Below are positions 1 through 8,395 of a stretch of DNA of 37,860 nt, in pieces. The stretch comes from Methylophilaceae bacterium (GTDB lineage: Bacteria > Pseudomonadota > Gammaproteobacteria > Burkholderiales > Methylophilaceae): contig RFPI01000011.1 of assembly GCA_009926205.1 (NCBI GenBank), forward strand, positions 1-37,860, written 5' to 3'. A program made the translations under genes and the position numbers. Under the pieces are notes generated by a model. The model saw only the letters and a program-made list of their open reading frames with translations, ran no database searches and was not told the DNA's origin. The first letter of the stretch is position 1. The number at the start of each line of letters is the position of its first letter.

Positions 1-1859
1 CGAGCGGCGAAAGTATCACCATAACAAGTCAACACAGGCAGCCCCGCCCAAAGTGCATCGCTGGCGGTGGTGTGGGCATTGTAGGGCAGGGTATCAAGAA
101 ATAAATCAGCCAAGGCTAATCGACTAATATGCGTTTGCATATCGACGCGCGGGGCAAATATCAAGCGACTAGCATCAATACCAGATTGTTGCGCTGATTG
201 AATCAAATGTTGCTTGGCTAATGGATTGCATTCGAGCAACCACAAAACGCTATTCGGTACAGCTTTTAAAATACGCATCCATCGTAAAAACATGTCAGGA
301 AGAATCTTGAATGTCTGATTAAAGCAGGCAAACACCATCATTTCTTCACTTAGGCCATGATTTTTTCTCATATCCTCTTGCGGCTTGGGTCTGCGGCTGT
401 CATTGGGTTGATAGCAATGTGGCATGCGTAAAACACGCTCACCATAATAGACCTCGTCAGCTGGTGGAATAATCGTAGCGTCCGCCAAGATGTAGTCATA
501 CAAACCTTGTCCCATGGTGCCAGGATAACCTAGCCAATTGATACTGATAGGCGCGGGTTTCATTGCTGTGATTTGAGCGCGACTATTTTGTGTAAAGCCG
601 GTTAAATCAATCAGAATATCTATGTGGTCTGCCAACACCTGTTGCGCAGCATCTTGAATACTCACGTTGCGGATATCGCGGAAAAAATCTACGCTTTTTT
701 CAAAGCGTTTGCGCTCATTACTCTCATCGTTTTTCCCACTCGAGTAGGCATAAATCTCGAAGTGATCGCGTTGATGCAATTCCAATACTTCGGTTACTAA
801 GCTTGCAAGGGGGTGCTGGCGGAAGTCGGCAGACAAATAACCAAGCCGAATTTTACCGTTTTTACGCTGATTGTTGCGTTGCGCAAATGGAGCTGATTTT
901 GCTTGCTCAAACCAAGATTGATAGCGTTGTTTGAGCCACAAATTGGCGCAGTTTAATTGTGCTTTTGCTGAGGTGCCCGGCATAGATAAAAACGCGAAAG
1001 GGGATATCTGTAAGGCTTGTTGTTGTTCAACCCAAGTGTCTACCTGCTGAATTTGAGCCTCTAAATCTTGCCAATCGCATGCGTGTTGTTTTTGGTGTAT
1101 CAAATGTACCCATGCATGACCTAGTTTCGGATTCAGTTTAATCGCTTGTTGGTAATAGCCTATGGCCTGTGCAAGATTCCCTAATTCACGTTCCACATTG
1201 CCAAGATTGTTATAGATATCCGCGTCATTGGGGCTGAGTGATTGTGCTTGTAAATAATGCTGGCGAGCGGCAGTTAACAGTCCCAGTTCTCGCTCCGCAT
1301 TGGCAAGATTGTAGAGAAGTTCTGCTTGCGCAGAAATAGAGACCGCTTGCTGAAAGCAATGTTGCGCTAGGCTAAAATCGCCTTGCGCATGTGCCTGATT
1401 GCCTGCCAAAGACAATACCGAGAGCAGGCTGTCGCGAATATCTTCATTGTTCTTGTTTTGCAGATATAGCGTATTAAAGATATCGATGGCAGCTTGATAT
1501 TGCTCAGCAACCCAGTAAGTATTCCCCAAATTCTGCAATAGATCTGCATCATGTGGTGCAAGTGTTTGAGCTCGTTTTAACAGTGCGATCGCTTGTTCTA
1601 TTTCGCCTAAATCACGCAAACATAAAGAATAATGTTGAATTAAATCAATATTATTAGGGGATATTTTAAAAGCTTTTTCTAGAATAGGTTTGGCTTGGTT
1701 ATTTCTGTCAGTTTGGTAATACAACAAACCTAAATAATGTAGGCTATCAATATGTGTTGGATCGCTTTTGAGCAGCGTTAAATAGAGTTGCTCAGCCTGT
1801 GATAAAAGTCCCTGGCGATGATATTGCAGTGCTTGCTGATATTGTGTTGCGATAGACAT
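1..1859 (-). CDS. TPR protein with GT41 O-GlcNAc-transferase-like (SPINDLY) domain, C-terminus cut by window edge
   Basis: I translated this from the minus strand from an ATG at 1859; 619 codons are open to the window edge, so the C-terminus is missing. The first ~280 residues are tetratricopeptide repeats (about six, e.g. LGNTYWVAEQYQAAIDIF, LGNVERELGNLAQAIGYY). From about residue 330 it matches bacterial glycosyltransferase family 41: RLGYLSADFRQHPLASL, DLTGFT (~420), INWLGYPGTMG (~443), CFNQTFKILP (~512) and DTLPYNAHTTASDALWAGLP (~590-609), the last being the nucleotide-sugar region. Family members transfer GlcNAc or another sugar to Ser/Thr of proteins, with the TPRs binding the acceptor. 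The donor and target here are unknown. It starts 9 bases after the mnmC stop on the same strand, so the two are probably cotranscribed. There is no signal peptide, so it is likely cytoplasmic. Confidence 0.88.
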   Translation of the reverse strand, partial: MSIATQYQQALQYHRQGLLSQAEQLYLTLLKSDPTHIDSLHYLGLLYYQTDRNNQAKPILEKAFKISPNNIDLIQHYSLCLRDLGEIEQAIALLKRAQTLAPHDADLLQNLGNTYWVAEQYQAAIDIFNTLYLQNKNNEDIRDSLLSVLSLAGNQAHAQGDFSLAQHCFQQAVSISAQAELLYNLANAERELGLLTAARQHYLQAQSLSPNDADIYNNLGNVERELGNLAQAIGYYQQAIKLNPKLGHAWVHLIHQKQHACDWQDLEAQIQQVDTWVEQQQALQISPFAFLSMPGTSAKAQLNCANLWLKQRYQSWFEQAKSAPFAQRNNQRKNGKIRLGYLSADFRQHPLASLVTEVLELHQRDHFEIYAYSSGKNDESNERKRFEKSVDFFRDIRNVSIQDAAQQVLADHIDILIDLTGFTQNSRAQITAMKPAPISINWLGYPGTMGQGLYDYILADATIIPPADEVYYGERVLRMPHCYQPNDSRRPKPQEDMRKNHGLSEEMMVFACFNQTFKILPDMFLRWMRILKAVPNSVLWLLECNPLAKQHLIQSAQQSGIDASRLIFAPRVDMQTHISRLALADLFLDTLPYNAHTTASDALWAGLPVLTCYGDTFAA

Positions 1860-1868
1860 GAGGCCATT

Positions 1869-3824
1869 CTACCTTGATTGAACATTGGATAGCAGGGGGT
1901 CTTGGTATTGCTGCTTGATGGCTTTTAAGCCTAGTTTCTTTAATAATTGTCGATTGGGATTTAACGCAGCAAGCAGATCTAAACCCACTGGCATAGGCTC
2001 GGCATTGATTTGGCAAGCTAAAATCTCTGCACATAAAGGTGCTTGTAAAAGTCCTTTCGCGCCATGCCCCGCATGGATATATAAGCCACGCAAAAGCGGC
2101 GGTAGCAAGCTTTTATCGCGTAAAAAAGCCGTTTGAGATGGCATATTTTGTGTATCTATCACTGCGCCCACAAAAGGTAAATAATCGAAGCTACAACTGC
2201 GAATGGCGCTTCTGCCTTGCAAATTTTTCGTATTGAATTCAGAAGTATCCATCTCAGGCAATATATTTTTTAATGACTCTAAATTTTGTCGATGGGCTTC
2301 TTCTGTCACTGAGATATCGGTTTGGAAGGGCTCAAAGGTGGCACCCAAACTATGATATTGATCAATATTCGGTGTGAGGTAGGCGTCTGCGCAAACGACA
2401 CATGTCAGTTTTTCAAGTTGCGGACTACTAGGTAAAAAACTAATTTGACCACTTACTGGCGTTAGTTCGCAGTGCTGTGTGTGGGTGAAGTCTGCTATAT
2501 GATAGGCATTGGCTAGGATAAGAACTTCTGCTTCACCCACGATGCGAGTGCCATCCCAGACACGCCAGCCCAAATCAATTTGCTCGATGCGTAAAGCATA
2601 TTGATGAAACTGAAAATCTATCCCGGTATCTTGTGCAAGTCGCCTGCATAATTGTTGCGGTCTAATCCAGCCGGAATCAGGATAATATAAAGCTGGCTGA
2701 TGGATTTTGACGCCTGCAATTTCTGTGGCTTGTTCAGCACTCACCCAGCGCGTTAATGTGGGGAGTTTTTTTGCGATAGATTCAAACCTTTTTGCTTCAG
2801 CGTCGTTTTCAGCCAGTTGCAATATTCCACAAAAATTACAATCTTGCGGAGACAAATGTAACTGTTGCAACCAAGCCAAACTATATTGATAGCTGGTGAT
2901 AGCAATTTGATTCAAGGGATTATCGCCGTCATTGGGTTTCGGGTATAGCACCGCCACTGGATTACCTGAGGCCTCTTGCGCGATGTCGTGATGCTGCTCT
3001 ATCACGGTACATTGCCAACCTCTTTTTGCCAATGCATGTGCTGAAGTTAAGCCTGATACACCAGCCCCAAGTACGATAGCTGATTGAGACTTCGTAAGAC
3101 TAGCGGTAGGTCTTGCTTTGATTGTATCAGCTGAAAAATGGCCACTTAGCATTTCACGTTTTTTGCCAAACCCTGCAATTTTATTCACCACAAAACCGGC
3201 ATTTTGCAGACCTCGTTTAACTTCACCTGCTGCAGTAAATGTTGCAAAAGTCGTATTTGCTTGTGAGTGTCGTGCCATCCAATCAAACATCTCTCGCTGC
3301 CACATCGTCGGGTTTTTGGCGGGTGCAAAGCCATCTAAAAGCCACGCATCTGCATAGCTATGCAATTGCTTCATCATCTCCATGACGTCGCCTATGAAAA
3401 GGGTCAGACTAATACGTTGATGAAATAGATGAAAACGATGAAAACCTTGACCTAGATAGGCGTATTGCTCAAGCAATGCCGCACTGATATCAGCAAGTTC
3501 TGGCCAGAGCGCATGGGCTTGTTGCATTTGTGCAAGACTCAAAGGGTATTGCTCGCAAGAGATAAAGTGTAAGCGTTGATGTGCTTGGCTAGTTTTTAGC
3601 CATAGCTGACAGCTACTCAGAAAATTGAGTCCAGTGCCAAACCCTGTTTCGATAATGGTGAAGTGGGTTTTATCAAGATGTTGCCAGCGTTGCTCTAGTT
3701 GATTTTGTTGCAAGAACACATACTCGGTTTCTTGCATACCGTGGTCTTGAGAAAAATAAATATCCTCAAATATAGTGGAATAGGGTTGGCCATCTTTCCA
3801 TGTAAGTTGACTGTCATTATGCAT
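1869..3824 (-). CDS. mnmC: Bifunctional tRNA wobble-uridine modification enzyme MnmC
   Basis: This 651-residue protein carries both halves of MnmC, which finishes mnm5(s2)U at the wobble base of certain tRNAs. The N-terminal methyltransferase domain (about 1-235) has the SAM-binding stretch ETGFGTGLNFL (59-69) and the DUF752-type LLDGFAPAKNP (162-172, D164 conserved). The C-terminal FAD-dependent oxidoreductase (from ~248) opens with IVLGAGVSGLTSAHAL, the GxGxxG dinucleotide-binding loop at 253-258. In E. coli the oxidase half removes the carboxymethyl group from cmnm5U and the methyltransferase half then methylates nm5U. Length and domain order match the family. The ATG start at 3824 is supported because the conserved N-terminus follows at once. 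It is divergent from the quinoprotein gene, 78 bases away. Confidence 0.95.
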   Translation of the reverse strand: MHNDSQLTWKDGQPYSTIFEDIYFSQDHGMQETEYVFLQQNQLEQRWQHLDKTHFTIIETGFGTGLNFLSSCQLWLKTSQAHQRLHFISCEQYPLSLAQMQQAHALWPELADISAALLEQYAYLGQGFHRFHLFHQRISLTLFIGDVMEMMKQLHSYADAWLLDGFAPAKNPTMWQREMFDWMARHSQANTTFATFTAAGEVKRGLQNAGFVVNKIAGFGKKREMLSGHFSADTIKARPTASLTKSQSAIVLGAGVSGLTSAHALAKRGWQCTVIEQHHDIAQEASGNPVAVLYPKPNDGDNPLNQIAITSYQYSLAWLQQLHLSPQDCNFCGILQLAENDAEAKRFESIAKKLPTLTRWVSAEQATEIAGVKIHQPALYYPDSGWIRPQQLCRRLAQDTGIDFQFHQYALRIEQIDLGWRVWDGTRIVGEAEVLILANAYHIADFTHTQHCELTPVSGQISFLPSSPQLEKLTCVVCADAYLTPNIDQYHSLGATFEPFQTDISVTEEAHRQNLESLKNILPEMDTSEFNTKNLQGRSAIRSCSFDYLPFVGAVIDTQNMPSQTAFLRDKSLLPPLLRGLYIHAGHGAKGLLQAPLCAEILACQINAEPMPVGLDLLAALNPNRQLLKKLGLKAIKQQYQDPLLSNVQSR

Positions 3825-3902
3825 GCTGACATTTTAAGGGATTTGTCCCTAAAAATCTGAGTTAGAAGCTATACTCATATTTTTGGTTCTCAAGGTTTAT
3901 TC

Positions 3903-5696
3903 ATGAAATATCTTTCTGTTTTGATGGCTTTTTTATTTCTCTCATCGACGACTCAGGCACAAGAGCTTAATAAAGAGACGCAACAGATTGATCACGAGGC
4001 AAAACAAGCGAATCCTCAATGGCCAAGTTTTGGCATGGATTATTCCAACCAGCGCCATTTCCCCAGCAATCAAATCAATACGTCTAATGTGCAAAATCTC
4101 GGCAAAGCATGGGAATTTCGCACCGGTGTTAAAAGTAGTTTTCAAACTACGCCTATCGTGAGTGATGGGGTGATGTATGTGTCATTACCTTTTAATCATG
4201 TGATTGCCTTAGACGCCAAAACCGGTAAGCAATTATGGCGCTATCAACATCAGCGTCGTGCTGATTGGAAAATGTGCTGTGGCCCTGCCAATCGCGGGGT
4301 AGCAGTTGCTCATGGCAAAGTATTTATGGGAACTGTGGACGCAAGATTGATTGCTTTAGATGCAAAAACTGGTCAATTGATTTGGGATATTAATGTCGTT
4401 GAAGATAGCGGCCTAACAGAGGGGCAAGATACCCTTAACAAAGATGATCCGAATAGCAATGCAAAGATTTCTGGGGGTACGGGAGTCGGTATCGCGATGG
4501 CACCTATCGTTTTCCAGAATAAAGTGATTGTGGGGATTACGGGCGTTGGCTATGGCTTGCATATTGATAATCCACGCGAAGATGCTCCTTTGGGGGCGGT
4601 TATTGGAGTGACTGGCCGTTATGGTAGACCAGGGTTCCTCGCTGCGTTTGATATTCATGATGGTAGTCGAATTTGGCAATTCGATACGATTCCTGAACAG
4701 GGATGGGAGGGTATATTCACGCCCACAACTCAAGATGGCATTTCCCTCAATCGTGATATTCAGCACGAAAAAGCCACAGTTAATCAATATCGTGATTCGG
4801 CCCGCTACGGTGGTGGATCAGCATGGTCTACTCCAGCGATAGATACAAAAAGTGGAATTTTATTCTTTGGAACGGGTAATCCTTCTCCACAAATGAACGA
4901 TGTCTCTCGACCTGGGGATAATCTTTATACTGTGTCCCTCGTGGCCCTCGATGCCAATACAGGCAAACTGAAGTGGCATTATCAGCAAGTTCCTCACGAT
5001 GTTTGGGGTTATGATTTAGCAAGTCCCCCCATGTTGTTTGATTTAAAAATGGCTAACAAGAGCATTCCAGCCGTGGCTGAAGCTGGCAAAACTGGCTGGC
5101 TTTATGTCCATGACAGGTCAAATGGCAAACTATTATTAAAATCAGAAGCCTTTGTGCCGCAGAAAAATATGTTTGCAAAGGCAACTTTCGAGGGAATTAT
5201 TCTTTACCCAGGAATACTAGGGGGTGCAAATTGGTCTCCTGCTTCTGTTGATAGCAAACAACAATTGGCTTTTGTTGCGGGCATACATGCTCCTATCAAA
5301 TACACATTGCACGAAGCTGCGGCCCATGATGGTAAATCCTCATTACGTTATACCTCATCCGAGCCTGCTGACGAGCCTCGCTGGGGATTGTTGAGTGCAA
5401 TTCAACTAGCTGACGGAAAAATTCGCTGGCAACAAAAAACCGAACAACCACTGATGGGCGGGGTGCTTAGCACGGCTGGAGGTTTAGTTTTTGTGGGTGA
5501 GGGTAATGGTCAATTTAATGCTTTTCAAAGCGATACGGGTCAATTGCTTTGGCAAGACAAGTTGGAATACGGTGTAAATGCACCGCCAATTAGCTATCAA
5601 ATCGAGGGTAAGCAATATATTGCAGTTGCAGTTGGTGGCAATGCAATTCTAGGATATAAGCAAGGTGATTTAATCGTTGTCTATGAATTGAAATAA
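3903..5696 (+). CDS. Secreted PQQ-dependent dehydrogenase-like beta-propeller protein
   Basis: This 597-residue protein has a signal peptide (1-20, cleavage near TQAQ) and so should be periplasmic. It has the repeated tryptophan-docking blades of quinoprotein dehydrogenases: ALDAKTGKQLWRYQ (102-115), ALDAKTGQLIWD (151-162), RPGDNLYTVSLVALD (336-350) and the C-terminal GGVLSTAGGLVFVGEGNG. Adjacent cysteines C125-C126 match the vicinal disulfide of methanol dehydrogenases, and N326 in GTGNPSP matches a metal-ligand Asn. Two other positions differ. The motif that normally reads D-x-W-D-Y-D reads HDVWGYD (365-371), placing Gly369 at the catalytic-Asp site. The usual metal-ligand Glu appears to be Arg239. 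There is no cytochrome c domain and no xoxG/xoxJ-like neighbour. It stands alone, with an AAGG Shine-Dalgarno upstream. The quinoprotein fold is secure; substrate and activity are unknown. Confidence 0.82.
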   Translation: MKYLSVLMAFLFLSSTTQAQELNKETQQIDHEAKQANPQWPSFGMDYSNQRHFPSNQINTSNVQNLGKAWEFRTGVKSSFQTTPIVSDGVMYVSLPFNHVIALDAKTGKQLWRYQHQRRADWKMCCGPANRGVAVAHGKVFMGTVDARLIALDAKTGQLIWDINVVEDSGLTEGQDTLNKDDPNSNAKISGGTGVGIAMAPIVFQNKVIVGITGVGYGLHIDNPREDAPLGAVIGVTGRYGRPGFLAAFDIHDGSRIWQFDTIPEQGWEGIFTPTTQDGISLNRDIQHEKATVNQYRDSARYGGGSAWSTPAIDTKSGILFFGTGNPSPQMNDVSRPGDNLYTVSLVALDANTGKLKWHYQQVPHDVWGYDLASPPMLFDLKMANKSIPAVAEAGKTGWLYVHDRSNGKLLLKSEAFVPQKNMFAKATFEGIILYPGILGGANWSPASVDSKQQLAFVAGIHAPIKYTLHEAAAHDGKSSLRYTSSEPADEPRWGLLSAIQLADGKIRWQQKTEQPLMGGVLSTAGGLVFVGEGNGQFNAFQSDTGQLLWQDKLEYGVNAPPISYQIEGKQYIAVAVGGNAILGYKQGDLIVVYELK

Positions 5697-5811
5697 TTGA
5701 CTGAACGAGTCGCCATGAGAGCTATCAACGTTTATCCATTAACACGCTATGCCGGCGGGTATTGAATCAAATAAGCATTCTGGAAAATAAAGCAATATAT
5801 GAAGAATATAT

Positions 5812-5887
5812 TGGCGTCCCCACGGGGATTCGAACCCCGGTCGCCTCCGTGAAAGGGAGGTGTCCTAGGCCTCTAGACGATGGGGAC
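5812..5887 (-). tRNA. tRNA-Glu (anticodon TTC)
   Basis: Read on the minus strand, the 5' strand GTCCCCA pairs perfectly with TGGGGAC, followed by discriminator G and an encoded CCA (5812-5814). The anticodon loop CTTTCAC gives TTC, and the T-arm contains GGTTCGAATCC. The length is 76 nt including CCA. It lies downstream of tRNA-Ala on the same strand but also has its own promoter. Confidence 0.97.
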
Positions 5888-5900
5888 CTAAGAAACAAAC

Positions 5901-5929
5901 ATTATACCGTTTTCACCGATTTAAATCAA
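5901..5929 (-). promoter_or_regulatory. Sigma-70-type promoter of tRNA-Glu
   Basis: On the minus strand TTGATT (5924-5929) and a perfect TATAAT (5901-5906) are separated by exactly 17 bases. The -10 box ends 13 bases before the mature tRNA-Glu 5' end, which fits a short precursor leader. Confidence 0.75.
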
Positions 5930-5987
5930 TCTGAATAAGCTTGTGATTCGCATCAATAAAGGCTTGCGCCCAAGGATTACAGATGAT

Positions 5988-6063
<76 letters not shown>

Positions 6064-6089
6064 AATGGATACAAACAGTACACTCGAAA

Positions 6090-6126
6090 GAGGCGCTATA
6101 TTAGGGACGCCGAGGGAGCCTGTCAA
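6090..6126 (-). promoter_or_regulatory. Consensus promoter of tRNA-Ala with GC-rich discriminator
   Basis: On the minus strand a perfect TTGACA (6121-6126) and TAATAT (6098-6103) are 17 bases apart. The -10 box is followed by AGCGCCTC, the GC-rich discriminator type known from stable-RNA promoters inhibited by ppGpp/DksA. Stringent control is therefore inferred. The promoter begins only 10 bases beyond the stop of the kinase-fusion gene. Confidence 0.8.
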
Positions 6127-6135
6127 TCATTTTTT

Positions 6136-8385
6136 CTAATCGACTTGCGCTGTAAATCGGCGGATTAACTGACGCCAAGCCTTCCTGCCAAGCTTACGTT
6201 TAAGCACAACTTTTAAGTCATAAAGATAGAAAGGCAATCGCATCCAAGTTTGTAATCGATTGCCTTTGCTCGCGAAGTAATAGGCGAGAAAAACCTCGCG
6301 ATCTGCCCAATTAATTTTATTACATACACGCACAAGATCGATCAATCGCTGACGCACTGTTAAGGGCTGTAAATAGAAACGTGCTCGATTGGTATCAATC
6401 AAGGTCATCATTAATTCATCGTCTTGTATATCCAGTAACAAATTCCCTGCAGATAAATCTCTAAACATGACGCCGCGATGATGCATCTTGTTAACGAAAT
6501 GACTGAGTTGTTGCAAGCAGCGAGTTTTGCTTAGGCCAAGAAATTGATCTTGCCCCAGGTTGAAGGCTGCAAACATCTCTCTTGCTGTAGCCTGATGCTT
6601 TACCGCCTCGCAAACATAGAGGTTGTAGTTAAATCCTGTTTCGCTTAAATGCTCGATAAATGCAATTGGTTTTGCGACTGCGATATCTTTGCGCATTAAT
6701 TCACAACTAGCATTCCATGCTGCTTTTGACTTGTTGGGCTTGGCTTTATCTAACCAGCGCTTGTACCAGTGTTGTCTTGCAGGGCGCTTGAGCACCAATT
6801 GAATATTGGGATTGAAAGGATGGGGGATTTGCCAAACGACATTACGTCCTTTGCGCAAAATATGCGTTTGACTGACTTGTTTGTCTAATTCAGAAATCAA
6901 AAATTCAAATAACTGAATGGCCTGAGAACGAAGGTTTGAAGCTATGACAGCTTGCCATTGTTGGTTTTGTAAGTGGAAGTAGTCTACATAACCGTAGCGG
7001 CAAATCTTGACCGACAGGGCCTGTTTAGGGGCAATGGGTTTATAGGCATCTTTAATATCATTCCACTGCAACATAATCGGTTGTTCATTAATAAAGTCAG
7101 GGAGATTGGCGATAGGTTCACCGCGAATATCAAAAAACTGCGCGCGACTGAGAGCATCCGAAGAATATACCTGGTAAGTGCTGTAACCTAAGCCATTGAT
7201 ACACCATGCGATATCAAATACATGTTGCTGTTTTTTGAATCGATGAATTTCTAAACCAGTCAGTTCACTTTGAGAGCCCAGATACTCAGCTTCACTCAAA
7301 TGGCTAATGATAAAACGCATCGCATGAAAACTTGGCCTGCGGGTCAATTTACTTAGTTGACCTGTTACTTTTTCGTAATAGCTTATTTTTTCTCTTTGCG
7401 GATATTCTTCCTCGTGGTCATCAATCAACCCCTCACGATGGCAAATTAACGGCCCCCAAAAAGCTTTTTCTAAGGCACCTGAAGCAACACATAGCACCAT
7501 GTAGCGAACTAAATAGTCGGCTTGTTTCAATTCCGTGAAAATCGTGTAACGTTGAATGCGTGGCAAGGTCCAAAAACTTGATAAGGATGCTAATCGATTA
7601 ACACCAAATGACAAGGATAACTGCTTTAATGTATTGGCCTTTTTTATGAGATTAAACTTAAGTTTATCCGCCAATCTATAGCCCATGACTTTGTGATCAT
7701 ATCGCTCTGGTTCGGTGGCGCGTTCCGCAAATAAATTGTTACTGTAAACATCTGGGAGTAACTGCATTTTTTGCAACTTACGCAAAAATAGTTCGGTATA
7801 GGGCGGTTCGAAATCGGTGATATTGGGTCCTGCAAGCGTCAAGCGAAATTCTTTTACGATAGGGTGGGCAATTTGCCACGCACTCATAAAGCTTTGTAGG
7901 GTGTAACCACTCCATCTTGGACGATTGACCGTGCTGCCAATCTCAACCATATGAATACTTGCTTGATAGCGGTTCAAAATATAGCGAATAAATTCCGCCC
8001 ATTGGCGTTGTACTTGGCTTTTTTTAGCAATGATTTTGGCTTCGTCGGGATGTTGAACAAAATGAACAATCAGTTTAATTCCAGCTTGAGTTAATTTGTC
8101 CATAAGGCGCATTTGTGCGTCTTTATTGTCGTTAGATACATCAATTCTTACGATAGAAAGTTTTAGAGATGCCAGCGCATCACATATGTAATCGTCATAA
8201 GCTGGATGAGGCCCGGGAGCAACTCCAAGGCCAAAGAAATCTGCAGGAACATTAAATTTTGCGGCAGGAAGGTGGGCTTTTTTATCTAAAAATTTTCCCG
8301 AAATCAAGAATTTGCCGGCATTCCAAAACAATAGGAATTTTGCAAATTTTTGATGAAGCTTATTTTTCCAACGATTACTTAACAT
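6136..8385 (-). CDS. Predicted fusion: glycoside-hydrolase-like TIM barrel plus LPS-kinase-like (InaA/WaaP type) domain
   Basis: From the ATG at 8385 this is 749 residues. The N-terminal half resembles a TIM-barrel glycosidase: FFGLGVAPGPHPAYDDYI (50-67), a strand with LSIVRIDVS, then HMVEIGSTVNRPRWSGYT, where E148 sits where clan-A enzymes carry a catalytic Glu. The C-terminal part (from ~530) reads as a small eukaryotic-like kinase of the lipopolysaccharide-kinase group: LVLKRPAR (K533), HHRGVMFRDLSAGN (635-648; D643, N648) and LIDTN (D664 in place of DFG). No signal peptide is evident, so cytoplasmic action on an envelope precursor is inferred. An upstream in-frame ATG at 8424 would overlap the preceding gene by 29 bases and lacks a ribosome site, so 8385, 10 bases after the previous stop, is preferred. 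The substrate is unknown, and the barrel assignment is weaker than the kinase. Confidence 0.7.
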   Translation of the reverse strand: MLSNRWKNKLHQKFAKFLLFWNAGKFLISGKFLDKKAHLPAAKFNVPADFFGLGVAPGPHPAYDDYICDALASLKLSIVRIDVSNDNKDAQMRLMDKLTQAGIKLIVHFVQHPDEAKIIAKKSQVQRQWAEFIRYILNRYQASIHMVEIGSTVNRPRWSGYTLQSFMSAWQIAHPIVKEFRLTLAGPNITDFEPPYTELFLRKLQKMQLLPDVYSNNLFAERATEPERYDHKVMGYRLADKLKFNLIKKANTLKQLSLSFGVNRLASLSSFWTLPRIQRYTIFTELKQADYLVRYMVLCVASGALEKAFWGPLICHREGLIDDHEEEYPQREKISYYEKVTGQLSKLTRRPSFHAMRFIISHLSEAEYLGSQSELTGLEIHRFKKQQHVFDIAWCINGLGYSTYQVYSSDALSRAQFFDIRGEPIANLPDFINEQPIMLQWNDIKDAYKPIAPKQALSVKICRYGYVDYFHLQNQQWQAVIASNLRSQAIQLFEFLISELDKQVSQTHILRKGRNVVWQIPHPFNPNIQLVLKRPARQHWYKRWLDKAKPNKSKAAWNASCELMRKDIAVAKPIAFIEHLSETGFNYNLYVCEAVKHQATAREMFAAFNLGQDQFLGLSKTRCLQQLSHFVNKMHHRGVMFRDLSAGNLLLDIQDDELMMTLIDTNRARFYLQPLTVRQRLIDLVRVCNKINWADREVFLAYYFASKGNRLQTWMRLPFYLYDLKVVLKRKLGRKAWRQLIRRFTAQVD

Positions 8386-8395
8386 TGACTGTCCA

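Noticed and set aside
4413-4787. 124-codon minus-strand frame
   Set aside because: Antisense to the quinoprotein gene, whose motifs and signal peptide are clear.
3903-5696. Calling the quinoprotein a methanol dehydrogenase (MxaF or XoxF)
   Set aside because: The catalytic Asp and metal Glu positions differ and no partner cytochrome or solute-binding gene lies alongside.
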